This document shows positions 1 to 8,194 of a DNA stretch of 64,000 bases, piece by piece. The stretch is taken from positions 124,001-188,000 of the forward strand of contig JBCDAV010000001.1 in the NCBI GenBank assembly GCA_039184865.1, read 5' to 3'. The notes under the pieces are model-generated. The model worked only from the letters and a program-made list of their open reading frames with translations, had not been told where the DNA came from and did no database searches. The stretch is from Thermohalobaculum sp039184865. GTDB taxonomy: Bacteria > Pseudomonadota > Alphaproteobacteria > Rhodobacterales > Rhodobacteraceae. Position 1 is the first letter of the stretch. Each line of letters begins with the position of its first letter. The translations under genes and the position numbers were made by a program.

Positions 1-1440
1 CGAGCGCAACGTCGCCGTCTCGAGCGCTCGTTGCGCCGCGGCGATCCGCGCTTGCGTTGCACCTTGAGCTTGCAACGTGCGCAAATTGAGCTGACGACTG
101 GCGAGCTCGACCTGCGCGACCCGGCGAGCTTCACCAGCGCTTGCGAGCTCGGCTTGTCGCTGCGCGACGACGCCGGCGCGCGCCACCCGCTCGGCCTGCA
201 ACGCCTGGACAAGCGCCCCGATCCCGCGCGCCCCGGCGAGCGTGCCGGCCGCACCGACGGCCAGGCCGAGATTTTCCGTCAGCGCGACCATGGCATCGGC
301 GAAAAGCTCGGTTGCCTCGGTTGCAGCCGACAGGCCGCCGCGAGATCCGATTTCGAGCAACAGCCCCTCGAATGCAGCCGTCGCGCGTTTTGTGGCGCCC
401 TCGAGCCCGGTCATGCGCGCCGCGGCCTGGTCGGCCGCCGAGATCCCGCCGATCGCCGCCGCCAGGCGATCGAAGCCCTCGGCACCTTGTTGCGTGAGCG
501 CGGCCGCGGTGCGCAGCGCATCCGTTCCGAAAATCGTTCTGAGCTCGGTTGTCCTGGCTTGCTCACTGAGCCCGCCGAGACTGTCCTGCAATTCGGCGGC
601 GATCTCGCGCATCGGCCGGAGATTGCCGGCCGCATCAAAGAACTCGAGGCCGAGCGCCTCGATCCGGCCTTGCGCCTGCGCCGAACTGCCCGAGAGCGAT
701 GTCACAAACGTTTTGAACGATGTCCCGGCGTCGGATCCCGACGCGAACGCCTGCGCCGTGCCGGCGACCGCAGTCACGAAATCGTTGAACTCGACGCCGG
801 CCGTCGCGGCGACGCCGCCGGCTTGTGCAACCGCTCCGGTGAAGTCATCGAAACCGAATTTCGAATTGACGACACCGCCCGAAACCAGGTCGACGACGCG
901 CGAAAGCTGCGCCGCCTCGATCCCAAATTGCCCCATGACATCGGTCGCGAGATCCGCGGCCGACGCGAGATCCCCGCCGGTTGCCTCGGCCAGCCGGAGC
1001 GAGGCATCGAGCGCACCGCCAAGGATCTGCGACACATTGAGACCGTTGCGCACTAGCGTTTCGATCCCGGCCGCCGCGTCAGAAGCCGAGAACGATGTCT
1101 CGCGGCCGAGCCGGCGCGCGGCATCGGCGAGCGCCTCGATCTCGGCGGCCGAGGCGCCGGATGCTGCACGCACGCGGTTTAACGCCGCCTCGAAATCCCG
1201 GCTCACGGTCACGGCCAGGCGCCCGAACGCGGCAAGGCCGGCGGCCGCGACCAGGCCGGCGATCGAGCTGCGCACGCCGTCGATCGCGCGTTGCGACCTG
1301 GCCCATCGCCGATCGATGCGATCGAACCGATCAGACGTCACTCGATCGAGACGCGCGAGCCGCCCCTCGACTTGCTGCGTTCCGCGAATGAATGGTTTTG
1401 GATTGGCCGTATAGACCGTTTCCAGGGTTTCGCGTGTCAC
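1..1440 (-). CDS. Phage tail tape measure protein (3' end beyond window)
   Basis: Long open frame from a GTG at 1440 that stays open to base 1, so the C-terminal part lies outside the window. It sets tail length and is threaded through the tail tube. The visible ~480 residues carry the TP901-type N-terminal pattern, including GDLASAADLATDVMGQFG and several Ala/Gly-rich helical stretches. The GTG overlaps the stop of the chaperone extension in a GTGA junction, and the gene sits directly downstream of the tail-assembly chaperones, the usual siphovirus order. Codon use matches the rest of the prophage. Confidence 0.85.
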   Translation of the reverse strand, partial: MTRETLETVYTANPKPFIRGTQQVEGRLARLDRVTSDRFDRIDRRWARSQRAIDGVRSSIAGLVAAAGLAAFGRLAVTVSRDFEAALNRVRAASGASAAEIEALADAARRLGRETSFSASDAAAGIETLVRNGLNVSQILGGALDASLRLAEATGGDLASAADLATDVMGQFGIEAAQLSRVVDLVSGGVVNSKFGFDDFTGAVAQAGGVAATAGVEFNDFVTAVAGTAQAFASGSDAGTSFKTFVTSLSGSSAQAQGRIEALGLEFFDAAGNLRPMREIAAELQDSLGGLSEQARTTELRTIFGTDALRTAAALTQQGAEGFDRLAAAIGGISAADQAAARMTGLEGATKRATAAFEGLLLEIGSRGGLSAATEATELFADAMVALTENLGLAVGAAGTLAGARGIGALVQALQAERVARAGVVAQRQAELASAGEARRVAQVELASRQLNLRTLQAQGATQARIAAAQRALETATLRS

Positions 1441-1663
1441 TTGTTCAGAGCCTCCGCTTTTGCGGCCTCGATCTCCTGGCGCCGCGCGAGCACGGCCCAG
1501 AAAATCGGGATCGGCATTGCGTTGAATTGAGCGTAATCGAGACCGAGATCGACGATCGCTATGGCAGCGAGATCTCGGTAAAAAGTTGATCGGCGTTTTC
1601 TGGCCAATCGAACGGAATATAGCTCGGACGTATCACCCAATCGATCAGCTCGGCTTTTTTTTT
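1437..1663 (-). other. Minus-1 frame extension of tail-assembly chaperone (G-T type)
   Basis: Open frame in the -1 register relative to the chaperone gene at 1559-1999, ending at a TGA that overlaps the tape-measure start. It is entered by slipping on a run of nine A residues on the minus strand (1655-1663); reading on gives KKSRADRLGDTSELYS and so on to ...EAAKAEALNK. No good ribosome site precedes it, so expression as a frameshifted fusion is the natural reading. Tail chaperones of lambda (G/GT) and many siphoviruses are made this way. The slip is inferred, not shown. Confidence 0.7.
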
Positions 1664-1999
1664 AGCGTCCGCCGGCTGCCAAAGTAGGGAAAGCAGATAA
1701 GTCCCCATTTCCTCGCGCAGAACTTCGTTGGTCCCGAACCGCGCCTCGAACAAGAGCCGCGCGCAGTCCTCCATTTTGTAGTTGTCCTGCGGCGCCCCGA
1801 TCACATCTTTTTTCGCGGCATTTATGCCGGCCAGCATGATCGACGCGCCCTCGTCGAGCTTCATGCGTCCGATCACATGCGCCTGCATCAATTCGTCGAC
1901 CGTGAGATCGCCGGCCTCGATTTGTGACATCGCCCCGTACGTTGCGGCGAGCGGCAATTGCCGCCCGTCGCTCAGCGTCATGTTGGTAACGTGAACCAT
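1559..1999 (-). CDS. Tail assembly chaperone (0-frame, G-like)
   Basis: A 146-aa protein between the major tail protein and the tape measure gene, the position of lambda G-like chaperones that keep the tape measure protein soluble during tail assembly. The 0-frame product ends at 1559 about 95 bases after the A9 slippery run at 1655-1663 (…DAKKKAELIDW). A slip there adds the downstream -1 frame. ATG at 1999 lies 5 bases after the tail protein stop. No strong Shine-Dalgarno sequence is visible, so translational coupling is likely. Confidence 0.75.
   Translation of the reverse strand: MVHVTNMTLSDGRQLPLAATYGAMSQIEAGDLTVDELMQAHVIGRMKLDEGASIMLAGINAAKKDVIGAPQDNYKMEDCARLLFEARFGTNEVLREEMGTYLLSLLWQPADAKKKAELIDWVIRPSYIPFDWPENADQLFTEISLP
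1655..1663 (-). promoter_or_regulatory. Slippery A9 run for programmed -1 frameshift
   Basis: Nine consecutive T on the plus strand (A9 on the coding strand) inside the tail chaperone gene. In-frame codons are GCT AAA AAA AAA GCC; a -1 slip leads into the frame ending at 1437. Position, direction of slip and gene context all match tail-chaperone frameshifting in siphoviruses. Confidence 0.7.
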
Positions 2000-2004
2000 G
2001 AACG

Positions 2005-2424
2005 TTAGAACGCAACCGGCGAGACCGCCTCGGTCGGCGGTTGATCGAACGCGACCGAGATCTCGGTCGACGAAATCCCGTCTGTCGGATCCGACTGCGA
2101 GCCAAGCGTCAGCCGCGCGTTGCCATGCACGGCAAAGCCGCCGGCGTTCGTGATGTCTTCATATTTGACGCGGATCACTTCCTCGGATGCAGCGACCGCC
2201 TCGACGCGCGCATGCGCCGTCGAGCGCGGCGACGTCATGCCAACCTGGCCGGTGATCGTCTGACCGGAGCGGCTGATATAGGCCTGCTGATCGTTGCCCT
2301 TGTAGACCTCGACCGCCGCCGTCTTGCCGCGCTCATAGGTGCTGTCGCCGAAATTCTCGATCAGCAACCAATCATCATTGGTTGCGTTTGCGATGTAGAG
2401 CCGAAAGTCTTGACCTTGTGGCAT
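2005..2424 (-). CDS. Phage major tail (tube) protein
   Basis: 139-aa protein of the TP901-1/phi13 major tail protein type, which polymerises into the tail tube. N-terminal MPQGQDFRLYIAN with the following ENFGDSTYERGKTAAVEVYKG is typical, as are the late-gene position and size. A strong ribosome site (AAGGAGG) precedes the ATG at 2424, fitting high expression. It lies between the tail terminator and the chaperone genes. The C-terminal region (ISSTEISVAFDQPP) looks like a beta-rich tube subunit. Confidence 0.8.
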   Translation of the reverse strand: MPQGQDFRLYIANATNDDWLLIENFGDSTYERGKTAAVEVYKGNDQQAYISRSGQTITGQVGMTSPRSTAHARVEAVAASEEVIRVKYEDITNAGGFAVHGNARLTLGSQSDPTDGISSTEISVAFDQPPTEAVSPVAF

Positions 2425-2436
2425 GCTCGAGCCTCC

Positions 2437-2856
2437 TTAGCTTGTCGGGTAGGTGAAGCGCGCGCGACCTTCAAAGCCGCTCGCCGTGTCGCCCGGCAGG
2501 ATTTCAGCACCCCTCAAGGTGACGACGGCCCCGCCAGGTATCGGCCGCCATTGATCGAGCGCGGCGATCATGAGATCGAGCACGCGCCGCACGTCCATTT
2601 GACCCCGCACCGGCGCGCCGGCCGAGCCGTCGCCGTCGAAGTATCGCAGCGAGAAATTATGATTGCCCGGCGTGCTATCCTTGTAGGGACCGGCAACGAA
2701 CGCTTGGCCCTCGAGGCGCACATGCGCCCCCGAGGGATCGTCCGGCACATGATCGAAAACACTGATCGCGCCGCCGTCCGTGCCGGCCGCCGCAAGCGCC
2801 GTCGTCAGGTGATCGACCACCGCGATTTGCAGCGCCGAGCCCGCGCTAAACGTCAT
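2437..2856 (-). CDS. Tail terminator / DUF3168 family protein
   Basis: 139-aa protein with the DUF3168 pattern (ALQIAVVDHLTTALA near the N-terminus; APVRGQMDVRRVLDLMIAALDQW in the C-terminal half). Family members cap the growing tail tube or join tail to head. It overlaps the upstream HK97-gp10 gene by 4 bases (ATGA) and precedes the major tail protein, the standard gene order in alphaproteobacterial HK97-like phages. Confidence 0.7.
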   Translation of the reverse strand: MTFSAGSALQIAVVDHLTTALAAAGTDGGAISVFDHVPDDPSGAHVRLEGQAFVAGPYKDSTPGNHNFSLRYFDGDGSAGAPVRGQMDVRRVLDLMIAALDQWRPIPGGAVVTLRGAEILPGDTASGFEGRARFTYPTS

Positions 2857-3239
2857 CGCCCGCGCACCGCCCGGCGCATTGCGGCCAGCATTCCGCGCGC
2901 ATGCTCGGCCTCGACCTGGTCGACGGCGTTGTCATGAAACGGTCGCGGCGCGAGATGGCGCGTGCCATCGTTCAAGAACCGCGCGTAAAACGCCGCGCGC
3001 TGACCCTTTCGGCTGATGTAACCGAACCGGCCCGTGAGCGTGATCGCCGACACGCTTGAGCGATAGAACCGCTTAAGCACGCCGGTGCGCCGATCGACCA
3101 TCTGATCGATGTTTTCGCGCCCGGCCTTACGCCCGGCCGTGACGGTCTCGCGGATCCGATCGGCGGCCGCTTCGCGCAGCACGTCCGGCGCCCTGGCACG
3201 ACGGCGCCGCGCCGCGGCGATCCCCTTCATTCGGCTCAC
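2853..3239 (-). CDS. HK97 gp10-like head-tail joining protein
   Basis: 128-aa basic protein of the HK97-gp10 family, thought to act at the neck or tail completion. The pattern RTGVLKRFYRSSV ... RAAFYARFLNDGTRHLAPRPF is characteristic (the FLNDGT-x5-PRPF core). Four-base overlaps with both neighbours put it in one translationally coupled late operon. Confidence 0.75.
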   Translation of the reverse strand: MSRMKGIAAARRRRARAPDVLREAAADRIRETVTAGRKAGRENIDQMVDRRTGVLKRFYRSSVSAITLTGRFGYISRKGQRAAFYARFLNDGTRHLAPRPFHDNAVDQVEAEHARGMLAAMRRAVRGR

Positions 3240-3553
3240 GTCGGATCCCCCTCGGCGATGTGAAACGCGATCCAGCGCGATCGCAGGTTGATCGGCGGCA
3301 CGCGCAAAACGTTCCAGGTGCGATTGTCAAGCACCAGGCGCCAGGTGCGATCGACCTGGCGTGCGCTCGCGGTGCGGCGCACCTTGAAAACGGCAAGCCC
3401 CTCGGAGGCCATCGCGCCGGCGAGCTCGGTCTCATTCCCCTGGCCGAGCGATCGATAGACGCCGGCAAGGCTGAATTGCGTTTGCCAGGTTGTTTGCCGG
3501 CCGCCGCCAGGTGTTGCGACCTGGCTCGGCGCCTGAAACTCGGCGATCAGCAT
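3236..3553 (-). CDS. Phage head-tail adaptor / head closure protein
   Basis: 105-aa protein of the SPP1 gp16-like head-tail adaptor group (Phage_H_T_join). The beta-rich pattern with WRLVLDNRTWNVLRVPPINLRSRWIAFHIAEGD near the C-terminus is typical. It would close the capsid exit channel. It starts 4 bases after the connector gene and overlaps the gp10-like gene by 4 bases. Confidence 0.7.
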   Translation of the reverse strand: MLIAEFQAPSQVATPGGGRQTTWQTQFSLAGVYRSLGQGNETELAGAMASEGLAVFKVRRTASARQVDRTWRLVLDNRTWNVLRVPPINLRSRWIAFHIAEGDPT

Positions 3554-3557
3554 CAGA

Positions 3558-4175
3558 TCACCCGCGGCCCTTACACCAGATCACCGGCGGCCCTGGCACC
3601 AGGCGCGCTTGCTGGAGTAGCGCGGCCATTGAATAGGGCATCATGCGCACCGCCTGGTCGACCTCGGTCACGGTCTCGCGGTTGACGCTGAAATGCGTTG
3701 CGAGATAGCGCACGGCCTGGCGGATCCGCGGATCGAAATCGTCGATCGTCTGATCGTTATCGCCGATCCCGCACGTCGCATCGATCTCGATCGGAATAAG
3801 GTGATGTTTGTCCGGCCAGGTAAAATCGGCCGCCGGAATGAGCATCGGCGCATCGATCGGCCTGACAAGCATAAGGTCGGCCGCCTCGAGCGTCGTCACC
3901 GTCCCATCCGGCGCCGTGACCCGCACGGCGTCGAGCGACACGACCGGACCGACAGGGAACGGCCAGCGCGCGAACGGCGCGTCGACGGTGAATTGGACGC
4001 GCCGGCGCATGATCGCGCGCGAGATCGCGCCCTCGATCACTGTCACGGCCGCGGCGAGATAGTCGGTGATCGCGGCATCATCCTGGCCATTGATCACACC
4101 GAGCTGGTCGAACTGCGCGTGCTCTCTGATATCCGCCGGCGTCAGGAACGCCGGCGGCACGTCAAGATTGATCAC
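3558..4175 (-). CDS. Head-tail connector (gp6-like)
   Basis: 205-aa protein of the phage gp6-like/phiE125 gp8 head-tail connector family. N-terminal LTPADIREHAQFDQLGVINGQDDAAITDYLAAAVTVIE and C-terminal IRQAVRYLATHFSVNRETV are the usual landmarks. The frame remains open much further upstream, but GTG at 4175 overlaps the preceding stop as GTGA, the same junction style as the chaperone/tape-measure pair, so it is chosen as the start. Confidence 0.75.
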   Translation of the reverse strand: MINLDVPPAFLTPADIREHAQFDQLGVINGQDDAAITDYLAAAVTVIEGAISRAIMRRRVQFTVDAPFARWPFPVGPVVSLDAVRVTAPDGTVTTLEAADLMLVRPIDAPMLIPAADFTWPDKHHLIPIEIDATCGIGDNDQTIDDFDPRIRQAVRYLATHFSVNRETVTEVDQAVRMMPYSMAALLQQARLVPGPPVIWCKGRG

Positions 4176-4501
4176 GAGACGCCAGGCATTGCGAGAGAAC
4201 CGTCGCCGCCCGCACCGGCATCGGTCGGCCCGGCCGCGCCGGAACCGGCCTCGGTCGGCGCTGGCTCGGTCGGCTTGGCCGCCGGCGCGGCCGTTGCCTT
4301 CTCGACACTGCCATCGGACGCGAGAACCCCGATCGGCGTTGCCTTTCCGGCTTTGCTGACCTTGACCGGAACGCCGGCGCGATCTGCCGCGATCTGCCGC
4401 AGCATCCTGAGATCGGCAGGAACGGTCGGATCGAACCCGGCCAAATCGCCGGAATGATAAGGCGCGCACGTCTTGTTGAACGCGATCAGAATTTTAGCCA
4501 T
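4172..4501 (-). CDS. Hypothetical phage protein, Ala/Pro/Gly-rich tail
   Basis: 109-aa protein between the capsid and connector genes. N-terminal MAKILIAFNKTCAPYHSGDLAGFD is compact; the C-terminal third is low complexity (repeated APAAKPTEPAPTEAG-type residues), suggesting a flexible extension. I do not recognise a family. The position suggests a minor head component or decoration protein, but this is inference. ATG at 4501 is preferred over an upstream in-frame ATG at 4534 because the family-like start MAKI follows a GGGAAA-type site. Confidence 0.6.
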   Translation of the reverse strand: MAKILIAFNKTCAPYHSGDLAGFDPTVPADLRMLRQIAADRAGVPVKVSKAGKATPIGVLASDGSVEKATAAPAAKPTEPAPTEAGSGAAGPTDAGAGGDGSLAMPGVS

Positions 4502-4586
4502 TTGAGAGTTTCCCTTTTTGGACAGGTGAGGCACCGGCGCGGACGCCGGCGCTAATTGTCAATCGGATCGATCAGGATTTGCGGGA

Positions 4587-5912
4587 CTAGCCGAGCGTCC
4601 AGGCCGCGCCAGTGATGACCGCGATCGCGACGTCATGCATCGGCGCGAAATCGTGCTGCGCGACCATCTTCATTGCGACCTTGTGGTTCTGGAACATGCT
4701 CTCGCCGCCGACGACCGCGGCATCGGATGTCGCCATGATGATGCGCCCGGCATCGCCGATGGTCATTTCCGGGAACACGCACGCATAAATCTCGGTCTCA
4801 TCCGCACCGCCGCCGAGATTGTTCGGGATGTTCGTCGTCGTATAGACCGGCCAATCGAGCAACACGCCCCCATCGATCGATGCATAAAGCCGGTTGCCGT
4901 TGGCATCGCGCAGGCTCGACAGGAATGTTTTCGTGTCAGGATGCATGATCCAGCCTGTTTGCAGCATCGAGGCCAGGTTCGCGCGATCGAGCGCACCTTT
5001 GCAGCGCAAAAGATCGAGCTCGACGGTGCCCGCGTTGACTGTTGCATTGGCCGCGATCGTGTTGCCCGCCGTAACCCAATTCAGGAGACCGATCGGCGTG
5101 TTTGCCGAACCATCGCCGCGGATGAACGCAATATCCTCGCGCTGGCCGATCGCGTTGACCTGCATATTGCCAAGCCGGCGCATGAGCGATGTCGACGTGA
5201 ACTCGAGCGCCTCATACGTGACCGACAAGATCGTCGCGAGGCTTTTGAAATCGAGATCACGGTTATCGAACGTCGGCTCGGAAACCGTGATCGCCGCCCC
5301 CTCGGCGCGATAGGTCGCGACCGGCTCGGATCCCGTCACCATATCCTTGATCCGCCCCGCCGGCATGTCGGCGATATCGCACCCGGCCCGGCGCATCACC
5401 GTGCGCGCGCGCAAGGCCTCGATCATATTTCCGGTCCAGCCTTCCGGCTGCAAGAAACCGCCCGCGGCCGGCGTTGCAAGCTCGAGCGAGGCCGAGATCT
5501 CCGAATGACCCGCCGCCTCAAGCACCTTGACCGCCTCGGCGCGGACACCGCGCGTCGCAGCGAGCGCACCCATCATCAGCGCCGACGGCACCAGTTTGTC
5601 ATCGGCATGCACGGCCACGGCCGGCACAGCACCCGGCGCCGGCCCACCTGGTGCGCTCGGCACCGGAACCGACGGTGCCGGCACCGCGGCGGTGGCGGCC
5701 GCCCGCTCGGCCGCTTCATGGCGCGCAATTTGTCGATCGAGCCGCTCGAAATCGGCCGTGGCCTGATCATGGCGCGTCAGGACCGCGGCGATCGTGTCGG
5801 CGTCCGGCGTTTCGGCGCCCTCGAGCTCGGCGAGCTCGTCGGCCGTTTCCTGCATCGCCTGCGCGGCCGCGCTGCGCGCTTGGCGCGCGTCGTTTACGTC
5901 AAATTTTGACAT
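4587..5912 (-). CDS. HK97-family major capsid protein
   Basis: 441-aa major capsid protein. Residues 1-110 form a charged helical delta (scaffold) domain ending in an Ala/Pro/Gly linker, normally removed by the neighbouring prohead protease. The rest has the HK97 fold pattern: SLELATPAAGGFLQPEGW, then LGNMQVNAIGQREDIAFIRGDGSANTPIGLLN, then the C-terminal AVITGAAW. ATG at 5912 follows AAGGAAGG; an in-frame ATG at 5978 would add 22 residues and lacks such a site. Confidence 0.9.
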   Translation of the reverse strand: MSKFDVNDARQARSAAAQAMQETADELAELEGAETPDADTIAAVLTRHDQATADFERLDRQIARHEAAERAAATAAVPAPSVPVPSAPGGPAPGAVPAVAVHADDKLVPSALMMGALAATRGVRAEAVKVLEAAGHSEISASLELATPAAGGFLQPEGWTGNMIEALRARTVMRRAGCDIADMPAGRIKDMVTGSEPVATYRAEGAAITVSEPTFDNRDLDFKSLATILSVTYEALEFTSTSLMRRLGNMQVNAIGQREDIAFIRGDGSANTPIGLLNWVTAGNTIAANATVNAGTVELDLLRCKGALDRANLASMLQTGWIMHPDTKTFLSSLRDANGNRLYASIDGGVLLDWPVYTTTNIPNNLGGGADETEIYACVFPEMTIGDAGRIIMATSDAAVVGGESMFQNHKVAMKMVAQHDFAPMHDVAIAVITGAAWTLG

Positions 5913-5993
5913 GCGTTTGCCTTCCTTTTGGCGGGTTGAGGAATGCGCGAGCGCCGCCCGCCCGGCGTGCGCGCACATCAGGGACGCGCGCCC

Positions 5994-6920
5994 CTAAGAT
6001 GTAACAAGCCGCAGCCGTGCGGCCGCAACATTGGCACGCGCCCGCGCGCTCGCCGCGCGCCGGCGCACCGGCTGACCGCCGGCCTCGGCCGTGCCATAGT
6101 CTTCGATGATTTCATCGAGCCTCGCGTCGGGATCGCCCATGCGATCGGCGAGGCCCGCCGCGATCGCCTCGGCCGCCATCATCGTGCGGCCCTCGAGCGC
6201 GATGATCGCCTCGACCGTCATTCCGCGGCCGGCGGCAACGTCGGCATGAAACATCGCCTCGAGCGTGTCGAGATCGGCACGGATCCGCGTTGCACCGTCC
6301 TCGGTGGTGCCGTCAGGATTTTTCCCCGCCGCGTTGCTTGACCGGATCACCCAGCCTTGAAGTCCCTCGAAATCCGGCGCGACCGGATCATAGCCGCGCG
6401 CCATGATCCCAATCGATCCGACGGCGTCGGTCTCCGGCATCGTGATGTCACCGGCCGCCGCGGCGATCCAGTAGGCGGCCGAAGCCGCGAAGCCTTCGAC
6501 CACCGCATAGCGTGGCAGGTCGAGCGCTGCGAACGCCTGGTAGGTCTCGCGCAGCGCCGAGACCTGGCCGCCAGGCGAGCTGATGTGCAACACCACTGCG
6601 TTGACATCGTCGCGCGCCGCGATCTCGGCCGCGGCCTGGCGCAATCCGCGATAGGTCGACCAGCCGAAATAGGCCGAGATGAAACTCGGCTCGCGCATCA
6701 AGAGACCATGCACAGGCACGATCGCGACACCGCGCTCGAGCAACCAGGTCTCGGCACCCCCGTCGGCGGAGCGGCCGCGCATCGCGGCCAGGCGCGCGAC
6801 GGCACTCGGCTGCGCCTCGAGCGCAAGCGGCATGGCCTGGAACGCCTGCCAGTCGAGCGCGTACTGACCGTTGCGGATCGTTGCCGCAACGGTTGACCGA
6901 TTGATCTGAGTTTCAGGCAT
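5994..6920 (-). CDS. S49-family prohead protease (SppA/ClpP-like)
   Basis: 308-aa serine peptidase that matures the capsid. ISSPGGQVSALRETYQAF forms the oxyanion region, and the nucleophile lies in VEGFAASAAYWIAAAAGDI (cf. ASGGYYIA in SppA), followed by AVGSIGIMA. The C-terminal part is Arg/Ala-rich. ATG at 6920 follows GGGGAGAG and overlaps the portal gene end by 8 bases. Gene order portal-protease-capsid is standard for HK97-like phages. Confidence 0.85.
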   Translation of the reverse strand: MPETQINRSTVAATIRNGQYALDWQAFQAMPLALEAQPSAVARLAAMRGRSADGGAETWLLERGVAIVPVHGLLMREPSFISAYFGWSTYRGLRQAAAEIAARDDVNAVVLHISSPGGQVSALRETYQAFAALDLPRYAVVEGFAASAAYWIAAAAGDITMPETDAVGSIGIMARGYDPVAPDFEGLQGWVIRSSNAAGKNPDGTTEDGATRIRADLDTLEAMFHADVAAGRGMTVEAIIALEGRTMMAAEAIAAGLADRMGDPDARLDEIIEDYGTAEAGGQPVRRRAASARARANVAAARLRLVTS

Positions 6921-8181
6921 TAGCACTCTCCCCTTGTTCGGATTGCTCGCGCGTGCCGTGCGCCGGCGCATTGAGGCGCTCACCGTCCGGCGTCTCGCCG
7001 GCGCCGATCCGCCGCCGCGCCTCATTGGCCGTCAGGATCGGACCGCCGACGGCCGTCACCAGCGCCGCATAAAGCTCCGGCAAGCTCGCCTCGATCAGCG
7101 AGCCGAAATCGTGATTGAGCCCATAGCCAGCCCCGAGTTCGCGCTCGGTGAAAAGCACATTCGTCATCGCTTGCTCGACCAGGCGCGCCCAGAACCAAAG
7201 ACAGCCGCGCACGTATTCGCGATCTTGGCCGTCTTGCGTCGACTTCTGCACACCGTCGGCGATCGCAAGTTTCGATGGCGGCACCCGGAAAATCGCGGCG
7301 ATCTCGTTTCGTGTGAGCTTGCGCTGATCGATCAGCTCGGCATCGGCCGGCGAGATCCCGATCGGGCGATACTTGAGCCCGTTCGGAATGAACGGGAGAC
7401 CGTGACTGTCTGGATTGTCGAAGGCCTGGCGCACACGGTTCGAGATGTTTTTTTCGTCTTCTTCGTTGCGCCGAAACGCCGTGTCGGCCTCGAGCAAGCC
7501 GCGCAGCGGCACGCGGTTGCCAATGTGGCGCGCCGTGAAATCTTGCTCGGCGAGCGCCACACCAAAGCCTTGCGATGCGAGACGGATCGGCGAGGCGCCG
7601 AGATAGCCATCATCTGAGCGTGTGCGAACATGCACCATCTCGCCGGCGGCAACGCGCCGGTGCGCGCGATCGGGATCGATGAAATCATAGAATCGGCGCC
7701 GACCGAACTCCGAGATCGACACGGTCCCCTCAACCGGCCAGATCGCCGACAACATGCCGCGCGCATCGCGCTCCGGCCAGGCGTAGGAATTGCCGCGCAG
7801 CAACAGCCGCCAGGTGATCATTTCGCGCAGCACCATCGCCGGCACATCGGGCGCGCACGCGGCGTTCAAGAGACGTTGCGCCGGATGATCTGGCCGCGGC
7901 GTCACCTGATCGCCTTCGCGCTGGATCACGTTCAACGGAAACGCCGCCATATCCTGCGCGATGATATTGCACGCGGCATATACCGTCAGATGTCGCTGTA
8001 TCGAGCGATCGGTGACGGCCGGCAGTGTCGCGCCCTGGACCTGGTGCGGCCAGTAATCGCCCATGTGCAATCCGAAATCCTCGGCGCCGAGCGCCGAGAT
8101 CTCCGGTGCCGCCGGTGCGGCCGGTTCAATTCGATCCTGATGCGCGCGCCGGCGGAACAGCCAATCGATCACCTTTGCCAT
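6913..8181 (-). CDS. Phage portal protein (HK97 family)
   Basis: 422-aa portal forming the dodecameric DNA gate of the capsid. Recognisable stretches include VYAACNIIAQDMAAFPL, the LLLRGNSYAW region, GASPIRLASQGFGVALA and LTRNEIAAIFRVPPSKLAI near the C-terminus. ATG at 8181 follows a GCGAGG site, 13 bases after the terminase stop. An upstream in-frame start at 8235 would overlap the terminase gene and is rejected. Confidence 0.9.
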   Translation of the reverse strand: MAKVIDWLFRRRAHQDRIEPAAPAAPEISALGAEDFGLHMGDYWPHQVQGATLPAVTDRSIQRHLTVYAACNIIAQDMAAFPLNVIQREGDQVTPRPDHPAQRLLNAACAPDVPAMVLREMITWRLLLRGNSYAWPERDARGMLSAIWPVEGTVSISEFGRRRFYDFIDPDRAHRRVAAGEMVHVRTRSDDGYLGASPIRLASQGFGVALAEQDFTARHIGNRVPLRGLLEADTAFRRNEEDEKNISNRVRQAFDNPDSHGLPFIPNGLKYRPIGISPADAELIDQRKLTRNEIAAIFRVPPSKLAIADGVQKSTQDGQDREYVRGCLWFWARLVEQAMTNVLFTERELGAGYGLNHDFGSLIEASLPELYAALVTAVGGPILTANEARRRIGAGETPDGERLNAPAHGTREQSEQGESANA

Positions 8182-8194
8182 GTTGCCTCGCTTG

